Assembly (NCBI RefSeq): GCF_030445035.2
Contig: NC_080698.1
Location: forward strand, 25,947,294 to 26,011,293
Direction of reading: 5' to 3'
DNA: 64,000 nt
From: Dasypus novemcinctus
Taxonomy: Eukaryota; Chordata; Mammalia; Cingulata; Dasypodidae
Shown: piece after piece, positions 1 to 11,169 of the stretch
Layout of the letters: each line of letters starts with the position of its first letter
How positions within the stretch are numbered: the first letter of the stretch is position 1
Notes under the pieces: generated by a model
Databases searched by the model: none
What the model was told of the DNA's origin: nothing
Seen by the model: the letters and a program-made list of their open reading frames with translations, nothing else
Translations under genes and position numbers: made by a program

Positions 1-400
1 AATAATGCAAGGTATTAGTGGTCAGTTGATGATGGGACCCCTGCATGATGTTATGCATGTTTGCTTAGTAAGTTCACAACTTTTACTATACACTTATTAT
101 TTATGTATGTTCATGTATGAATGATATAATAGTAATAATAATAGGGTGGATTGGGGCGGGGGGGAAACCCCAAATGTAAGATAATTTGGTTAGTAGTAAT
201 ATTTTAAGGATGCTCTTTAATCATTAGTTAAAAATGTTTCAGAACAATGCAAGGTATTGGTGGTAGGATGAGGTCTGAAAGCCCTTTGTGATGTTGTGTA
301 TGTTTGTTTTGTAAGTTCACAACTTTTATTATACATGTATTGTTTATGTATGTTTATGTATGAGTGATATACTTCAATACATTTTTTCAATGAAAAAAAG
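1..400 (+). repeat. L1 3'-end-like sequence, present twice in direct order
   Basis: Two related stretches, 4-126 and 246-370, share the words 'aatgcaaggtatt', 'gtaagttcacaactttta' and 'tttatgtatgtt'. They are separated by 119 bp containing a G-run (about 148-165). The wording resembles the 3' untranslated end of mammalian, especially xenarthran, L1 elements. No ORF2 sequence is present upstream in the window, so this is a 3' fragment cut by the window edge. The duplication is visible directly; the L1 assignment is inference. Confidence 0.5.
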
Positions 401-445
401 TACGCAAATATGACTTATGTTTTCATAGGTGTATTATTTTCCTGT

Positions 446-590
446 AGTGCTGTGAGAAGTTACCATAAACTTTGTGGCATAAAACAGCAGAAATGCATTC
501 CCTCAGAATTCTGGATGCTGGGAGTCTGAAATCAGTATCACTGGGACAGAATCAAGGTGCTGATGCCTCTTTTAGACCTCTCCTCGCTTC
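446..590 (+). repeat. MLT1-like (MaLR) LTR fragment
   Basis: The segment reads like the common mammalian MLT1 pattern: 'accataaactttgtggca', 'taaaacagcagaaatgca', an 'attctggatgctgggagt' block and 'aatcaaggtgctgatgcc'. It is degraded and incomplete, with no flanking target duplication recognised. The MaLR name is from memory of the family and is moderate at best. Confidence 0.45.
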
Positions 591-1070
591 AAACCTGTGA
601 GCTGATAAATTACTGTTGTTAAGCCGACCCGTTCTATGGTACTTGCCTAAGCAGCCTGGAAACTAAGACACTCTCTAAGGGTGGAAGGAGAGAGAGAGAC
701 CTATATTTGGTGGATAAAAACTTTTCAACTATTTCCACTATGGTGGAATGAAGATAAGCCCCCAGCTTTGTGTAAAACATGCCACAAGACTGTGGAGATA
801 ATCCACATCGTTCTGATTCAGAGCTCACACACCACTTTCTGACTTTTAGTTCCATGTTCCAGGTATGTTTATATCAGAAAGTCCTAACTCCTAGAAAACC
901 ATTTCTCCTATTATAAATTAGTGCACTGCCATTTTGGCTGAGAATATGTTTCCTTAGGCCTGACCACTACAAGGTAAACTAAGAAAATGCAGTTCCTTTG
1001 CCCCCAAATTTGAGATGATAAATGATTGATTTATCAATGCCAACAACAGTGACATCTACAACAATGGTAT
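591..1070. other. Unassigned non-coding DNA
   Basis: No repeat family, RNA gene or convincing coding frame was recognised. An 8-bp-stem hairpin with a 5-nt loop sits near 1013-1038 (GATAAAT/ATTTATC), which is unremarkable in AT-rich DNA. Confidence 0.5.
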
Positions 1071-1074
1071 CTCA

Positions 1075-1180
1075 CATGCATTGAAAACTTACTCTGTGCA
1101 TCACAAGGCTAAACACTCTACATAAATTACATAAATTGTTTCATTTGCTCTTCACAATTCTCCAATGAAAGAAGCCTTTA
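1075..1180 (-). repeat. MIR fragment
   Basis: Antisense MIR wording: 'cacaaggctaaacactct', 'acataaattacataaatt' and 'cacaattctccaatgaa', matching the core and 3' part of MIR read backwards. It is short and diverged. Confidence 0.5.
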
Positions 1181-1184
1181 GTCA

Positions 1185-1900
1185 TTTAGTCAGTCATTCA
1201 ACAAACCATTGCTGAATGCCTGCAGTGTGCCAGGCACGTTATTGACACTGGGCATCCAAGGATGAGCAGGGAGAGTCCTTGCTGTAGAACCTTTCTTTTT
1301 TTTTAAAGATTTATTTTTATTTATTTCTCTCCCCTTCCCCGCCCCCCCCCCCCCCAGTTGTCTGTTCTCTGTGTCCATTTGCTGCGTGTTTTTCTTTGTC
1401 CACTCCTGTTGTTGTCAGCGGCACGGGAATCTGTGTTTCTTTTTTTTTTTTGTTGCATTATCTTGCTGTGTCAGCTCTCTGTGTGTGCGGTGCCATTCCT
1501 GGGCAGGCTGAACTTTTGTTTTTCGACCTGGGCGGCTCTTCTTATGGGGCACACTCCTTGCACGTGGGGCTCCCCTATGTGAGGGGCACCCCTGCGTGGC
1601 ACAGCACTCCTCGTGGACATCAGCACTGTGCGTGGGCCAGCTCCGCACGGGTCAAGGAGGCCCGGGGTTTGAACCGCGGACCTCCCACATGGTATGCCCT
1701 AACCACTGGGCCAAGTCCACTTCCCTTGCCGTAGAACTTAGCAGCTCGAAAAGGAGACAAAATTAAGCAAAGAAACACAGAAGTAAACAGAACCCATACA
1801 ACTGTGTCAAATACCTGGTGCTCCTAGGCTCATTGCAGATTTAGGATGAGTCATTTTGTGAGAGATTGAGGGATTCGTTCAAGGTCACAGCCTAAGCAAG
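1185..1900. repeat. Ancient interspersed repeat ('caggcac…' family), split by a DAS-SINE
   Basis: The left half (1185-1276) has 'cattcaacaaaccattgc' and 'gtgtgccaggcacgttat', typical of an old mammalian repeat whose name I cannot fix. The right half resumes after the SINE at about 1740 with 'gaaacacagaagtaaacag'. Similar pieces occur at 29060, 38985, 43640, 52195, 54430 and 56010. The DAS-SINE at 1293-1723 is a later insertion. Confidence 0.45.
1293..1723 (-). mobile_element. DAS-SINE (tRNA-derived), full length with target duplication
   Basis: On the minus strand it begins at about 1723 with a tRNA-like head. The A box (TGGCCCAGTGG) is at 1703-1713 and the B box (GGTTCAAACCC) at 1665-1675. 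The element then runs through the body to a G-run (C-run at 1341-1355 on the plus strand) and an A-rich tail. Flanking direct repeats at 1277-1292 and 1724-1739 are about 16 bp with two mismatches (core tgctgtagaac/tgccgtagaac). It inserted into an older repeat. It encodes no protein; such elements rely on LINE machinery. Confidence 0.9.
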
Positions 1901-4230
1901 AAGAAGAATGGCTTTCCATGAAAGAAAAAAATGGCTGTTGGTAGCTGATGCTATGCTGTGCCGCTAGCCTGGTTTTTCCATCACTATTTGAAGTTCAGCA
2001 TGCCTCTCTTTTCTGTTGGCAGACTTTAAGTGGTCATTTTCCTACCATGGCTGCTTGGCTCCAAAGTTTAGATTTTTTTTTTCACCCTTGAACATTTCTA
2101 GTGTGTGGAAATTCTAAAGAGAGCCCTCAAGCCATTTCTGTAGACTATGACACAGACTTGTGATCTCATTCTATTAAAGCAGTGTGATTCCAGGCCCACT
2201 TCTGAAAAGTGAAAGTATGTACTCAGTAAATTCCTGAAACTGACAAGAACCCTTTGGCTATTATTCAAAAATGTCTAATACCATGGACTAAAGTGGTGAG
2301 TTATTTCCGCACTCCACCCCCAACCCCTCTCTCCAACCTTTCAAAGTAGAGTGCTAAACTATGTTTACCACTGGGTGCGAGACCATTTCTCCTTGAAGAT
2401 CATATGAAATAATTTGATAATGATGGAGGATAGGAAAGCTATGCTGATACAAACTTATTTAAAACTGCCATGCTTTAATACATATTTTTAACTGACCGCT
2501 TATTATATATAATAAACTAAACATATATGATTCTAAATTAAATTTCACACACTGTTAACTAGAAATGACATTAGTAAGCACAGCCATTTCCTCTTATATT
2601 AACAAAGCTACACTAAGGGTGAACTCACTTTAAATATTTTTTCCCAAAATTATATTCACTTTCTTATATATAAACAGCACATTTTTTCTGGGGGCAAAGT
2701 CTGAAAAAAGCCAAAATTCACCACCTACTTTATAGTTCCTGTAGGTAAATACAAGCAGAAAGGTTGCTTTTACATCAGGCTTCATTAAAAACAAACAAAC
2801 TTGGTTTTCAGTCCTTTTCTTCACATTTGTGTGCAATATCATTAAAAAATGTAAATTAGCCATTAAAAAACTGTAAGTGTTTTATTTGTTATGTTTTAAA
2901 ATGTTGCATTAATTAGCAGAACTAAACTTTAAAGAGGTAATCAGTTTTGCAGAATTTGCCTCTGAGCTGTGACAGGCAAATGCGTCAGCCAATCAAGGAG
3001 TGACCACACAGACTTGCACAACAGCCACTGCATACCCAACAGCAAGGATTGTGACTGAGTAAATAACAGAGTTTTAAGAGTCCAAACTGGTTCACCACCT
3101 ACACAGTTGCCCAGTCACATTTAAATTGGTGACAAATGCCACTTAATCTCAAGGGACTGCCCTTCCATTCATCACTCATTCCCATGTATCTCTATAATCT
3201 GTTGTAGCAGAAGATTTCTGAGAAATCATTTTCATTTCGCCTAGAACTGGTCAGCTCTATTTTGGAAATCCTAAAGTAAATACTTATAATCCCTGTCCTC
3301 TTTAAGTGATCAGTCAAAGGGGACATGACATGTTCTTTTAAGTGCCAAACAGCTGTTTCATTTCCCAATTAAGGGAGAGCTCTGTAAATGATAGTTCTAA
3401 ATAAATATATAATGTAATCTACTGATAAGGACAATGTAAATATTTATGGCAATTAGGGAAACAAATGTACACATGTTTGAATATTCCCCAGAGACTGAAA
3501 TCCATCCACTGTAAACCTTTGCCAGAAAGAGTCTCTCTGGTGGGTTTGAGGACGGTCGGCCACAGAGCGGTTTTGCTTCTAAGCTGGATCAGGCTCCAGC
3601 AGGCACGCACAGAAGGAAGAGTCCTAGTGACGGCGCCACACTGAACAAAGTGCTTTCCAAAATAGAAACGACATTATTCCTTGCTCTCTTGGATTCAAAT
3701 CCTGAATGGGGCAGGACTGGATGTCCCTTGTCCCCAATCCCACAGGGAGAGGAGCTTGGCAGTATTGGCGTGAAGAATGGTGGGCAGAAGTGTCATTTCT
3801 TTGTAGGGACCTGGGGGATCTGTCTTTCTAATTAGAGCCCTGCTTTAGTTTTCACATAGGCACGGCGACTGCAGAGATTCAAAACATTGCTTCAGTGTGC
3901 GAACATTATTTTCCAGATAAGTGTGCATTGCTTTATAAGCACATAAAAAAACAAAAACAGAAAACCCCAAAAAACAGAAGACTGCCCTACGCATTACAAC
4001 ATTGCCACAAATTTTTGTTTAAGTTTAGGCCCTGCTCATCTGATGCTTAGTTTTCCCATCATTAAAAAGAGATTCTAGCTTCCTTATACTGTTCTTGGAA
4101 CACCCAGGTATTAGACTTCTCCTTAAAAAAGAAGAGGTTGCCTGTTTTCTGGTTATGAAAATAAATGTTCATTGTGAGACAAAGGTGAATGAATAAGAAT
4201 ATAAAATCTCTTGTTTGTCCACCATCAAAA
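1901..4230. other. Unassigned non-coding DNA, AT-rich
   Basis: No repeat, RNA gene or coding frame could be supported across this 2.3 kb. The sub-segment 2940-3120 is less AT-rich and contains 'gtcagccaatcaagg', a CCAAT-box-like word. That alone is not evidence of a promoter. Confidence 0.5.
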
Positions 4231-4231
4231 T

Positions 4232-4320
4232 TCTTCTCAATGTGTGTGTGTGCATGTATATATATGTGTATATATATACACACATATATGCATGTCCCCA
4301 TGTGTGTGTCTATATCTGTG
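4232..4320. repeat. TG/TA microsatellite
   Basis: Alternating purine-pyrimidine tract: TG repeats, then TA repeats, then CA and TG repeats again. It contains an 18-bp perfect palindrome (tgtgtatatatatacaca), expected from the simple-repeat composition. It is likely length-polymorphic. Confidence 0.85.
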
Positions 4321-4589
4321 AACCATTCTGATTATTCATATTGAATCCTGCTTCTGTGACTTGCTATTGTGAGCATTTCCCTAAGTCATTAACTAGTCTG
4401 TGAAAATATGATTTTAATGCTGTACGGTATTCTATAATATGGATGAATCATGATATATTTAATGGTCACCACTGTTGGCTATTTAGGCAGCTTCTAATAT
4501 AAATGATCTAGTATAAAAATGTCTTCCTTTGCAATGTTTTAGTCTCCTAAATTCTGTATTATCTCTCATGTTAGCCTCACATGCTAAGG

Positions 4590-4790
4590 CTGGGAAGACA
4601 GAAGAAGCAGTTTTGAATCCTTGCCCTCTTACTTGCTCATTGTGTGATCTCAGTAGATGTTTAACTTCTTGGAGTTCTCCATTCCCCTATCATCAAAATG
4701 GGCACCAGAAGCCCTGCCTTTCATGGCCATTGTGAAGGGGTGTTGATATGTATGTCAAGTGTCTGCCACACAGGAAGCTGTGTGTAAGAA
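4590..4790 (+). repeat. MIR element, diverged
   Basis: The order of words matches MIR read forward: 'tcattgtgtgatctcag', 'gtttaacttcttggagtt', 'catcaaaatgggcaccag' and 'gtcaagtgtctgccacac'. These are the positions of the usual 'tgtgtgaccttgggcaagt', 'cctcagtttcc' and 'aaaatgggg' blocks. Boundaries are approximate. Confidence 0.6.
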
Positions 4791-4825
4791 TTAGGCTACT
4801 TATCTTTCTTTCTCTCTTTTTCTTA

Positions 4826-4965
4826 ATCCAGGACTCTGAAGTACCCATAATTGGGGTTCAGGGTCTCTGTGCACCCCTGGAATTGTGTGCAAAATTTTGT
4901 GAGTATGTTCAGATATTTTTTTGGGGAAACCTCTACATATATAAGAATTACTACAAACCCTCCTC
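4826..4965 (+). repeat. Old DNA-transposon-like fragment, family unnamed
   Basis: The words 'gcacccctggaattgtgtgc' and 'aaaattttgtgagtatg' belong to an old mammalian interspersed repeat usually ending in a 'ggttaagaaccactg'-type terminus. That terminus is missing here. A related piece lies at 26514-26695. The class is inference. Confidence 0.35.
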
Positions 4966-6180
4966 CCTGCCCCCGTAGCTTTCTATTTTGCCACACACAC
5001 AAAAAAAGATAGGACTGACATATGCCTGGTCCCTAACACCTACCTTATCAGCTCTAATTTCTCTATTACTTTCTCCTTCATCTGTTGATGAGCTTACTTT
5101 CATCATGAATTCAGCCTGACACACATTCCATAAGTGAAATTCCAAAGCACTCAGTCCATTGCCTAGTATACAAGAAGAACTCAATAAATGCTACTTATTG
5201 CTGATACAATTATACAAATGTGATTTTTAGAAGAGACACATGCATCTTAAATTAACTCACAAACTTGATCACGGAAGGTATGTGGATATGAGTGATAGCT
5301 CTCTCTCAAGATGGAGACCTGTATCCATTTAGCCAAATCCTGAAACACCTCCAGGTTCCATTTATCTTGTGTAAGTTTATAAATGGATTAAGTGAGCCTG
5401 AGATTACAATTTTTATACATCAAATAAAAGGATCAAGGGAGAGGAGTTTGACTAGAGACAACATCAGTGTCAGACTTTAAAATAGGATGATGGTCCATCT
5501 GTCTTGAATAATTTAGACCACAAGCTGACTAGCAAAGGGGAAACTGCTGAGATTCTTTCCAACTTTATGATCCCCTGATCTTATAGATGGTCCATTTTGA
5601 CTTATCCCTCAAAAGCAAGTCTGTTTTAGAGTGTCTATTACATACCTGGACTGCTTGGGCTAGTGGGTATACCAAGATAGTTTCTGTATTTCAAAGTTCC
5701 AAAAGTAGGTCGCTGATGCCACTGTGTACATTAAAAAAAAAATGATTGACTCCTAAAACATTTGACAGTGTCTTTCTGCTCACAGCAGCAGCACTCCATG
5801 CTGCTGACCTCACTCAAGAAATAAAGAGTTTTGGTTTTGTTTTACTCCGTAAAACAGGTACTTTTGGAAATATGTGGAAATGAATTCAGGTCATCAGAAA
5901 TGAGTAATTAAGGAAACAAGAGCCTGGACTCACTTTTAGATTGCCTTAGAGAAGAGAATGTTTTGGAAAGATCCAGTTTGTTTTAAGCAGCACAGATTTC
6001 AGCAGCGGGGTTGAGGACCTCCTGTGAGTAGAAAAAATGACTATATCATTCTCCCTTGTGTTTTCAGAGGCCAAATCAGAAGCTTCATCCCAAATCTTGC
6101 AGGCTGCTTCCTATGTTCTTTTACCCACACTACCTAGGTCAATTAGAATAAGCTTTTCCCTGCCATCCACTGTTGCCTAC
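4966..6180. other. Unassigned non-coding DNA
   Basis: No gene or named repeat recognised, apart from a possible MIR/L2 3'-end remnant at 5140-5190 ('agaactcaataaatgctac'). A small perfect hairpin, CAGCAGCA/TGCTGCTG with a 5-nt loop, sits near 5786-5807. Confidence 0.5.
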
Positions 6181-6189
6181 TGTGGTAGG

Positions 6190-6640
6190 TTATTGCAGTT
6201 TTGGCCCCCAGTGTATCTTTCCTTCCTGCATCCAGGCCCTTTGCAGTCTCCTCCCACATTGACTCTGCATTTGGCCAGTGGTACATCAGAACAAATGATG
6301 CAAGCAGAGACTTGAGAAGCCCTTGTGCACTGGGGCTTTCTCTCTTAGAATGCTGTTACCATGTGAAGAAGCCCAACCTATCTTTCTGGAAGCACATGAG
6401 CCAAGTTACAATCGACAGCAAAAGCTGCACATGTGAATGATGGCATCTTAGAACACCCAGCCTCAGTTGAGCCACAAGATAGGCCTGCAGCCATATGAAT
6501 GATACCAGATGAGATGGACAGAAGAACCACCCAGCTGATCCCAGCCCAAAGTGCTGACCCAAAGAATCATGAGCAAATAAAATGGTTGTTTTATGCCACC
6601 AAATTTTGAGTGCAGCAATAGACAACCAAGACACCTATTT
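6190..6640 (+). repeat. MaLR/MLT1-like LTR, degraded
   Basis: The 3' half carries MaLR-like LTR wording: 'gctgttaccatgtgaaga', 'aagaaccacccagctgat', an 'aataaaatggttgtttta' polyadenylation-like block and 'caatagacaaccaagaca' at the end. It would be a solo LTR remnant with no internal viral genes nearby. The family is named from memory. Confidence 0.5.
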
Positions 6641-8080
6641 TTGACTGAGTAGAGAGATGGACAAATCCAGTAACTGCTGCCTGTTTACTTAATTTTCATG
6701 CAGTTGACTTCTCCTAGTTGAGAGGCTGAGAAATGAGAAGGCAGGATCCTTGGACGAAGACTGAGATGGGCTAGGATGAAAGAAAGACAGGGCTTTCCCT
6801 TTCTCAGGACTTACTCTTCCGCATTAGTTCTCTTTTGGATGCTCTGCTAGAGTCTCCTTGGCTGCATAGTGGAGCAGAATGTTAATAGCAGGGAAATAAA
6901 ACTTGCTTTCTTGCCTCAGGCACCACTTCTACAGAAGGATTCTTGAGGGAGCCAAACCTTCTGTCTGCTTCACACATTTGAACACCAAGGGATTGTGCTT
7001 TGATGGAATGCTACTGGGTTCTGTGGTACGACATTAGACATTCTGTCAAAGCCAAGCTCTCCTCTCACTTGCTGTTCTGAACCGTGAACGGCGTCCCTGG
7101 CGTGAATATCAGTGTGTGACTTTACCAAAGCAACTTTTGGGGTTTCTCCCTCCCACTTCAGTTAGAATATATGTAATTATCCACAGAGTGATGCAAATTC
7201 CAATACTAAGCTTAGAATGTTGTAACTTTTAAACATTTTTTTTCTTTAACATAAGGAATTGTTTGTTCAGATTAAATGTAACTATGCAGCAAAATAAAAT
7301 AAAATGTAAAACATCCTCTAGGTGTCTCAGGCTCAATGTGTTTTCCAACACATTATTTAACTGATGAACAATATCTGGGATATTCATCTGAAGAAATAAT
7401 GTATTTTTATGCTTCCATGTACCAAATGCCCCTGTATTTTGGAAAGGATGAGAAATTTAGCTAGAAAAGCCCCTACTATCCTCTATCCTAACTCTAATGT
7501 GATGAAGGAGAGTCTGGAGTTAAAAAGCTACTGTTTGTTAGGATTAACGGCTGTTGGATTCTTCTAAAGGACAACCCTACAACTGCATGGATGGACAAAC
7601 AACCTGAATAAAGAAAGGAGCAAACTTTCCCAAGAGCTTCCCTGGCTGGCTGAGTCACTGAATGGCAGCTGACAAGGTTTTCAATAATGCCCACTCAGCT
7701 GGTTCCATAATCCTGTGTGCTCCAAACATAATTAAAAGTGTTAACAATTTTGTAGCTTTTACCCAACAATATTCGCCCCACATACCTTCAGTGACCTGGT
7801 CACAGCTACGAGAGACAAATAATGCCCTTGTTTTATTCTGGGTACTAAGGTCATTGTACCCTAGGCAATTTCCCTGAGTGTATCATTCCCAAACCTAGGA
7901 GACCCCAAAACCTCCCCACATGGATTGCATGGGTTACTTCAGCAGCATCCCTTGTCCTTTCTTGGAATGGCAGCAAACAGTTAAGCCCCTTGAATGTCTG
8001 TGACGGGGGAGGAGGAGTGCAAATGTTTTTCATTTTCTGTCAATTACTTTTGTTAAGTCTATCCACGTATTAGTTCAGTG
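6641..8080. other. Unassigned non-coding DNA
   Basis: No repeat family, RNA gene or coding frame recognised. Short open frames here (60-71 codons) have no recognisable product. Confidence 0.5.
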
Positions 8081-8084
8081 AGTT

Positions 8085-8240
8085 AGGACTTACAGAGCGA
8101 GAAGGGACTTGGGAAATCATCAAGTTGCTCCCAACATTTTACATGTTGGCATCTGAGACTGCAAACATGGAATGACCTAGCTAGCACCTGAGTTTTCCGA
8201 CTGCTAGTGCACTCTTCCTATCCCATACTATAGAAATAGA
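8085..8240 (-). repeat. MIR-class SINE fragment
   Basis: Antisense MIR-like order: 'gagcgagaagggacttgg', 'aaatcatcaagttgctcc', 'ttggcatctgagactgc' and 'aatgacctagctagcacc'. These match the 'agggaccttagagatcatc' and 'aaggtcacacagctag' blocks of the MIR superfamily. Highly diverged. Confidence 0.5.
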
Positions 8241-9580
8241 AGCACTTGTGGTCTTTGCATCTAGAGCTTGGATAAGTGTGAGGCTGTAGAAGAACTTGTA
8301 GGTCTGAAAAAAATAGGTGTTTGTGGTCAAGATGAAACATTGCCCAGTGTTCTTAAAAATGAGAGTAAATGCATTGGAAGCATCTACCTAACATCTTGCA
8401 TCATTTGGAACAGAGTCCATTGTAGTGATAATTTCTCTCTGCTCTGTATGTGATTAGACATGACTGAGTGATAGAGAAGAGTGTCCTTTCCCTTGTTAGG
8501 TTGGTGGTCAGGGGTGATACACATCCTACTCTTCGGTACTGTGTCAGAGTAGACACCATTTCTTGATCACAGCTTTCTCTTCCACTGGATTCTCTTTGGA
8601 GCCTCAGGATTCTTCTGAAGACTGTACTTCCGAAAGCCACTATCTGGTTGGCATCCAAATGAAACTTACTTGTCATGCTGGAAGAGCAGGATCTATGTCC
8701 TGTTAACCTCTGTAGCCCTCTACCAGGATCCTCCTAGTGCTTTGTGCATAATAGGTACTTAGGAAATACACTAAAACATACAATCAACGTGAATAGGATA
8801 ATCACAAGGGGACAGCAGGGGGGGGGAGGTTAGAGGTTGGGGACTGCTGTTTATTCTGAAAGTCCTAAGGCTTTCTAAAACTTCTAGCAGGATGGTTGAG
8901 AAGAATAGCTCAAAGAACCAGATTTACACTAGGTCAGAGAGACATCTTGGCTCCTCAGAGCTCTGTTCCTGGTTAACACGAGTGCTGGGTCAAGGGGCAC
9001 CTGGAACTGAGGTGAAGTCATGTGGTTCAGCTTGGCCTTTCCAAGGCAGTGGCGCCAGTCGTGGTTTCCTCTGTTACTTCAGACCAGCATCTCCCCCTTG
9101 GCCTTGTTCTGGGCCTTTGTGGCTGGACACTCACCAACGCTGGCTCCACTTGAATAATCCAGGAAGGTGGCCCAAAGCCAGGAGGTGCCTCAGTGCCCCA
9201 GATTCCCATCTTCGTCACTCAGATGGACTTTGCTTGAAGGCATGGGAACTCAAGGAGAGCACAGAGCCTTTGGAATGATTTACTGTCACATTCCTTACCA
9301 TCAGGGAGAATAAAAACCCAGGAAGGAGAGATGAGAATTTGTCTCCTATGAAGTTAAGAAGATGTAAAATAATCATCAAAATATGCTCCTTGGTAATAAA
9401 ATTACAGATGAATACAGCCTAATTAGACCTGGGTAGGTCTGAGTGAAATGTTTAATTTCAATTGACTACTTATAAATGTAGATTTGCATTCTTTTCTCAA
9501 GACAAAATAGAAACATCACAGTTCAAGTCGTGAACTCTATGCTGGGTATTGTTCCACACTGATGAGGAGTACTAACAGAA
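8241..9580. other. Unassigned non-coding DNA with an L2 3'-end remnant
   Basis: An L2-type 3' end is suggested at 8694-8780 by 'ctatgtcctgttaacctctg' and 'gtgcataataggtacttag'. A 128-codon open frame at 8892-9278 (+) has no recognisable domain and no supporting splice context, so it is treated as chance. The rest is unassigned. Confidence 0.5.
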
Positions 9581-9591
9581 CTGATAGGGTA

Positions 9592-9892
9592 TTTTTTTAA
9601 AAAGATTTATTTATTAAATCTGGGAACCAAACCCAGGACCTCCCATATAGGAGGGAGGCACCCAATCCCTCGAGCCACCTCAGCTCCCTGTTTGTTGTGT
9701 CTCCCATTGTGTTTCCTCACTGTGTCTCTTTGTTGCATCATCTCGCTGCATCATCTCATTGCATCTGCTCACCACACCAGCCCTTGTGTCAGCTTGCTGT
9801 CTAGCTCATCTTCTTTAGAGGAACCAGGAACCAAACCTGGGACCTCCTATGTGGTAGACAGGTACCCAAATATTTGAGCCACATCTGCTTCC
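9592..9892 (-). mobile_element. Composite DAS-SINE with two tRNA-like heads
   Basis: On the minus strand it starts at 9892 with 'gggaagcagatgtggctc', giving an A-box-like word and then 'ggtttggttcctgg' as the B-box region. A second tRNA-like head is read from about 9690 ('gggagctgaggtggctcg', then 'gggtttggttcccag'), followed almost directly by the A-rich tail. Target duplications 'ctgatagggta' at 9581-9591 and 9893-9903 are perfect (11 bp), so both heads arrived in one retrotransposition. Confidence 0.85.
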
Positions 9893-9903
9893 CTGATAGG
9901 GTA

Positions 9904-10930
9904 CTATATGTACTTAGAACAGAGGTTTCAAATGTAAATGCTGTCAGGAAGCAGGGAGGAATGCCAGATTTCCAGGCAAGTGCAGGACAAGATAAAAGAG
10001 TGGAGGGAGGCTGTGATGAACTAATTTTTAAAAATTATTCTTCGAATTCAATAATTTTACACACTTCTTGCCACTTTAAAAACCCTTCTGCAGGCCAAAC
10101 TTGGCCAAGTCAGTGTGGTTTGCAACCTTTGATTTAGAGACTTTCTATAAATGAGTTTAAACTCTTTAAAAGAATATTCTTGTACTCAGACAATAGATGA
10201 ATCACCCAGCAGAAGTCAGGTTATGCCCCGATTCTTCCCTTCCCTCTGCATTCCATATCCCATCATGATAAAGATGGGTGACTGAGATCTCAGGAGTTAA
10301 GCGAATTCTTTAGTCACAGAATTAGAATTAGGCAGGGACATTATTCAAAATATTCAACAAACAAGAGGCACTGGCCAGTGAAACAGGATGCCAGGCAGAG
10401 AACTGGAGCCCTCTTGGAAAGCCGAGAATTTAGCTCCTGAAATGTGAGGCGGTTTGAAGAAAATTGAGGGAGGGGCCAGGGAAGCTAAGGTGGTGGTGGG
10501 GGATCTTGGGTGGGCTCCAGCAGTGGCTGTTTACCCACCAGTGCAAAAACATTTAATATTCTTATAGCTAGTATGGCTATTCTTTACATATTATCTGAAT
10601 ATCCCAGGATGGGAAACAAGTTCTAAATGTAATTCAAGAATCTCTCTTATCAGACATTTTACTATTTTTCAAGAATTTTGGTTGCGTATTTGACCCTGTA
10701 TTGCATATTATACCAGAGCTGACTTGGTCATCACAGCATACCCATTTCTACGTGCACACTGTTTCTTCTATTTAACTTACCATTTGAAGCCTTAGTGGAA
10801 CACAGATGATTTTCATATCCATATCTGACATTTTATGATAAACACAAAAATGGCCCCAGAGTTAGAGATCTTAGATGATAACAGTATACTTTCCAAGTAC
10901 TTTAGAGAAAAAATATACCTATATCATTTC
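9904..10930. other. Unassigned non-coding DNA
   Basis: No repeat family or gene recognised with confidence. A weak MIR-like stretch may lie at 10235-10350. Confidence 0.45.
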
Positions 10931-10938
10931 ATCATCTT

Positions 10939-11023
10939 TTTTTTTTAGGAGGTACTAGGGATTGAACCCAGGACCTGTATATGTTAAGCAGGTGCTCAAC
11001 CACTGAACTACAAGTGCTCCACT
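10939..11023 (-). mobile_element. Monomeric tRNA-derived SINE (tRNA-Ala-like, DAS-I type)
   Basis: Read on the minus strand, this is a tRNA-like unit with A box 'tagttcagtgg' and B box 'ggttcaatccc', followed by 'agtacctcct' and an A-run. That is the layout of a simple tRNA-Ala-derived SINE without the DAS body. Near-matching flanks 'tttcatcatctt' (10927-10938) and 'tttcatccatctt' (11025-11037) look like target duplications with one indel. Confidence 0.75.
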
Positions 11024-11169
11024 GTTTCATCCATCTTGACTAATACTATATGCTTAACAATGAACTCAGAAAGAGCAAGGGAAGCACGGCTTGGGGTGAG
11101 CTGAGGCAATACTGAAGGCAGAATTTGTTTAGGATCTGGTCACATTTCTTATACCCCAAATGACCTAAA

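Noticed and set aside
1665-1713. tRNA-like A and B boxes (also in the other DAS elements)
   Set aside because: Considered as tRNA genes, but each is the head of a SINE with target duplications and an A tail; none has an intact cloverleaf with a proper anticodon arm.
4232-4320. 18-bp palindrome in the TG/TA tract
   Set aside because: Expected from simple-repeat composition.
8892-9278. 128-codon open frame in unassigned DNA
   Set aside because: No recognisable domain, no splice or promoter context; length is not unusual for 64 kb in six frames.
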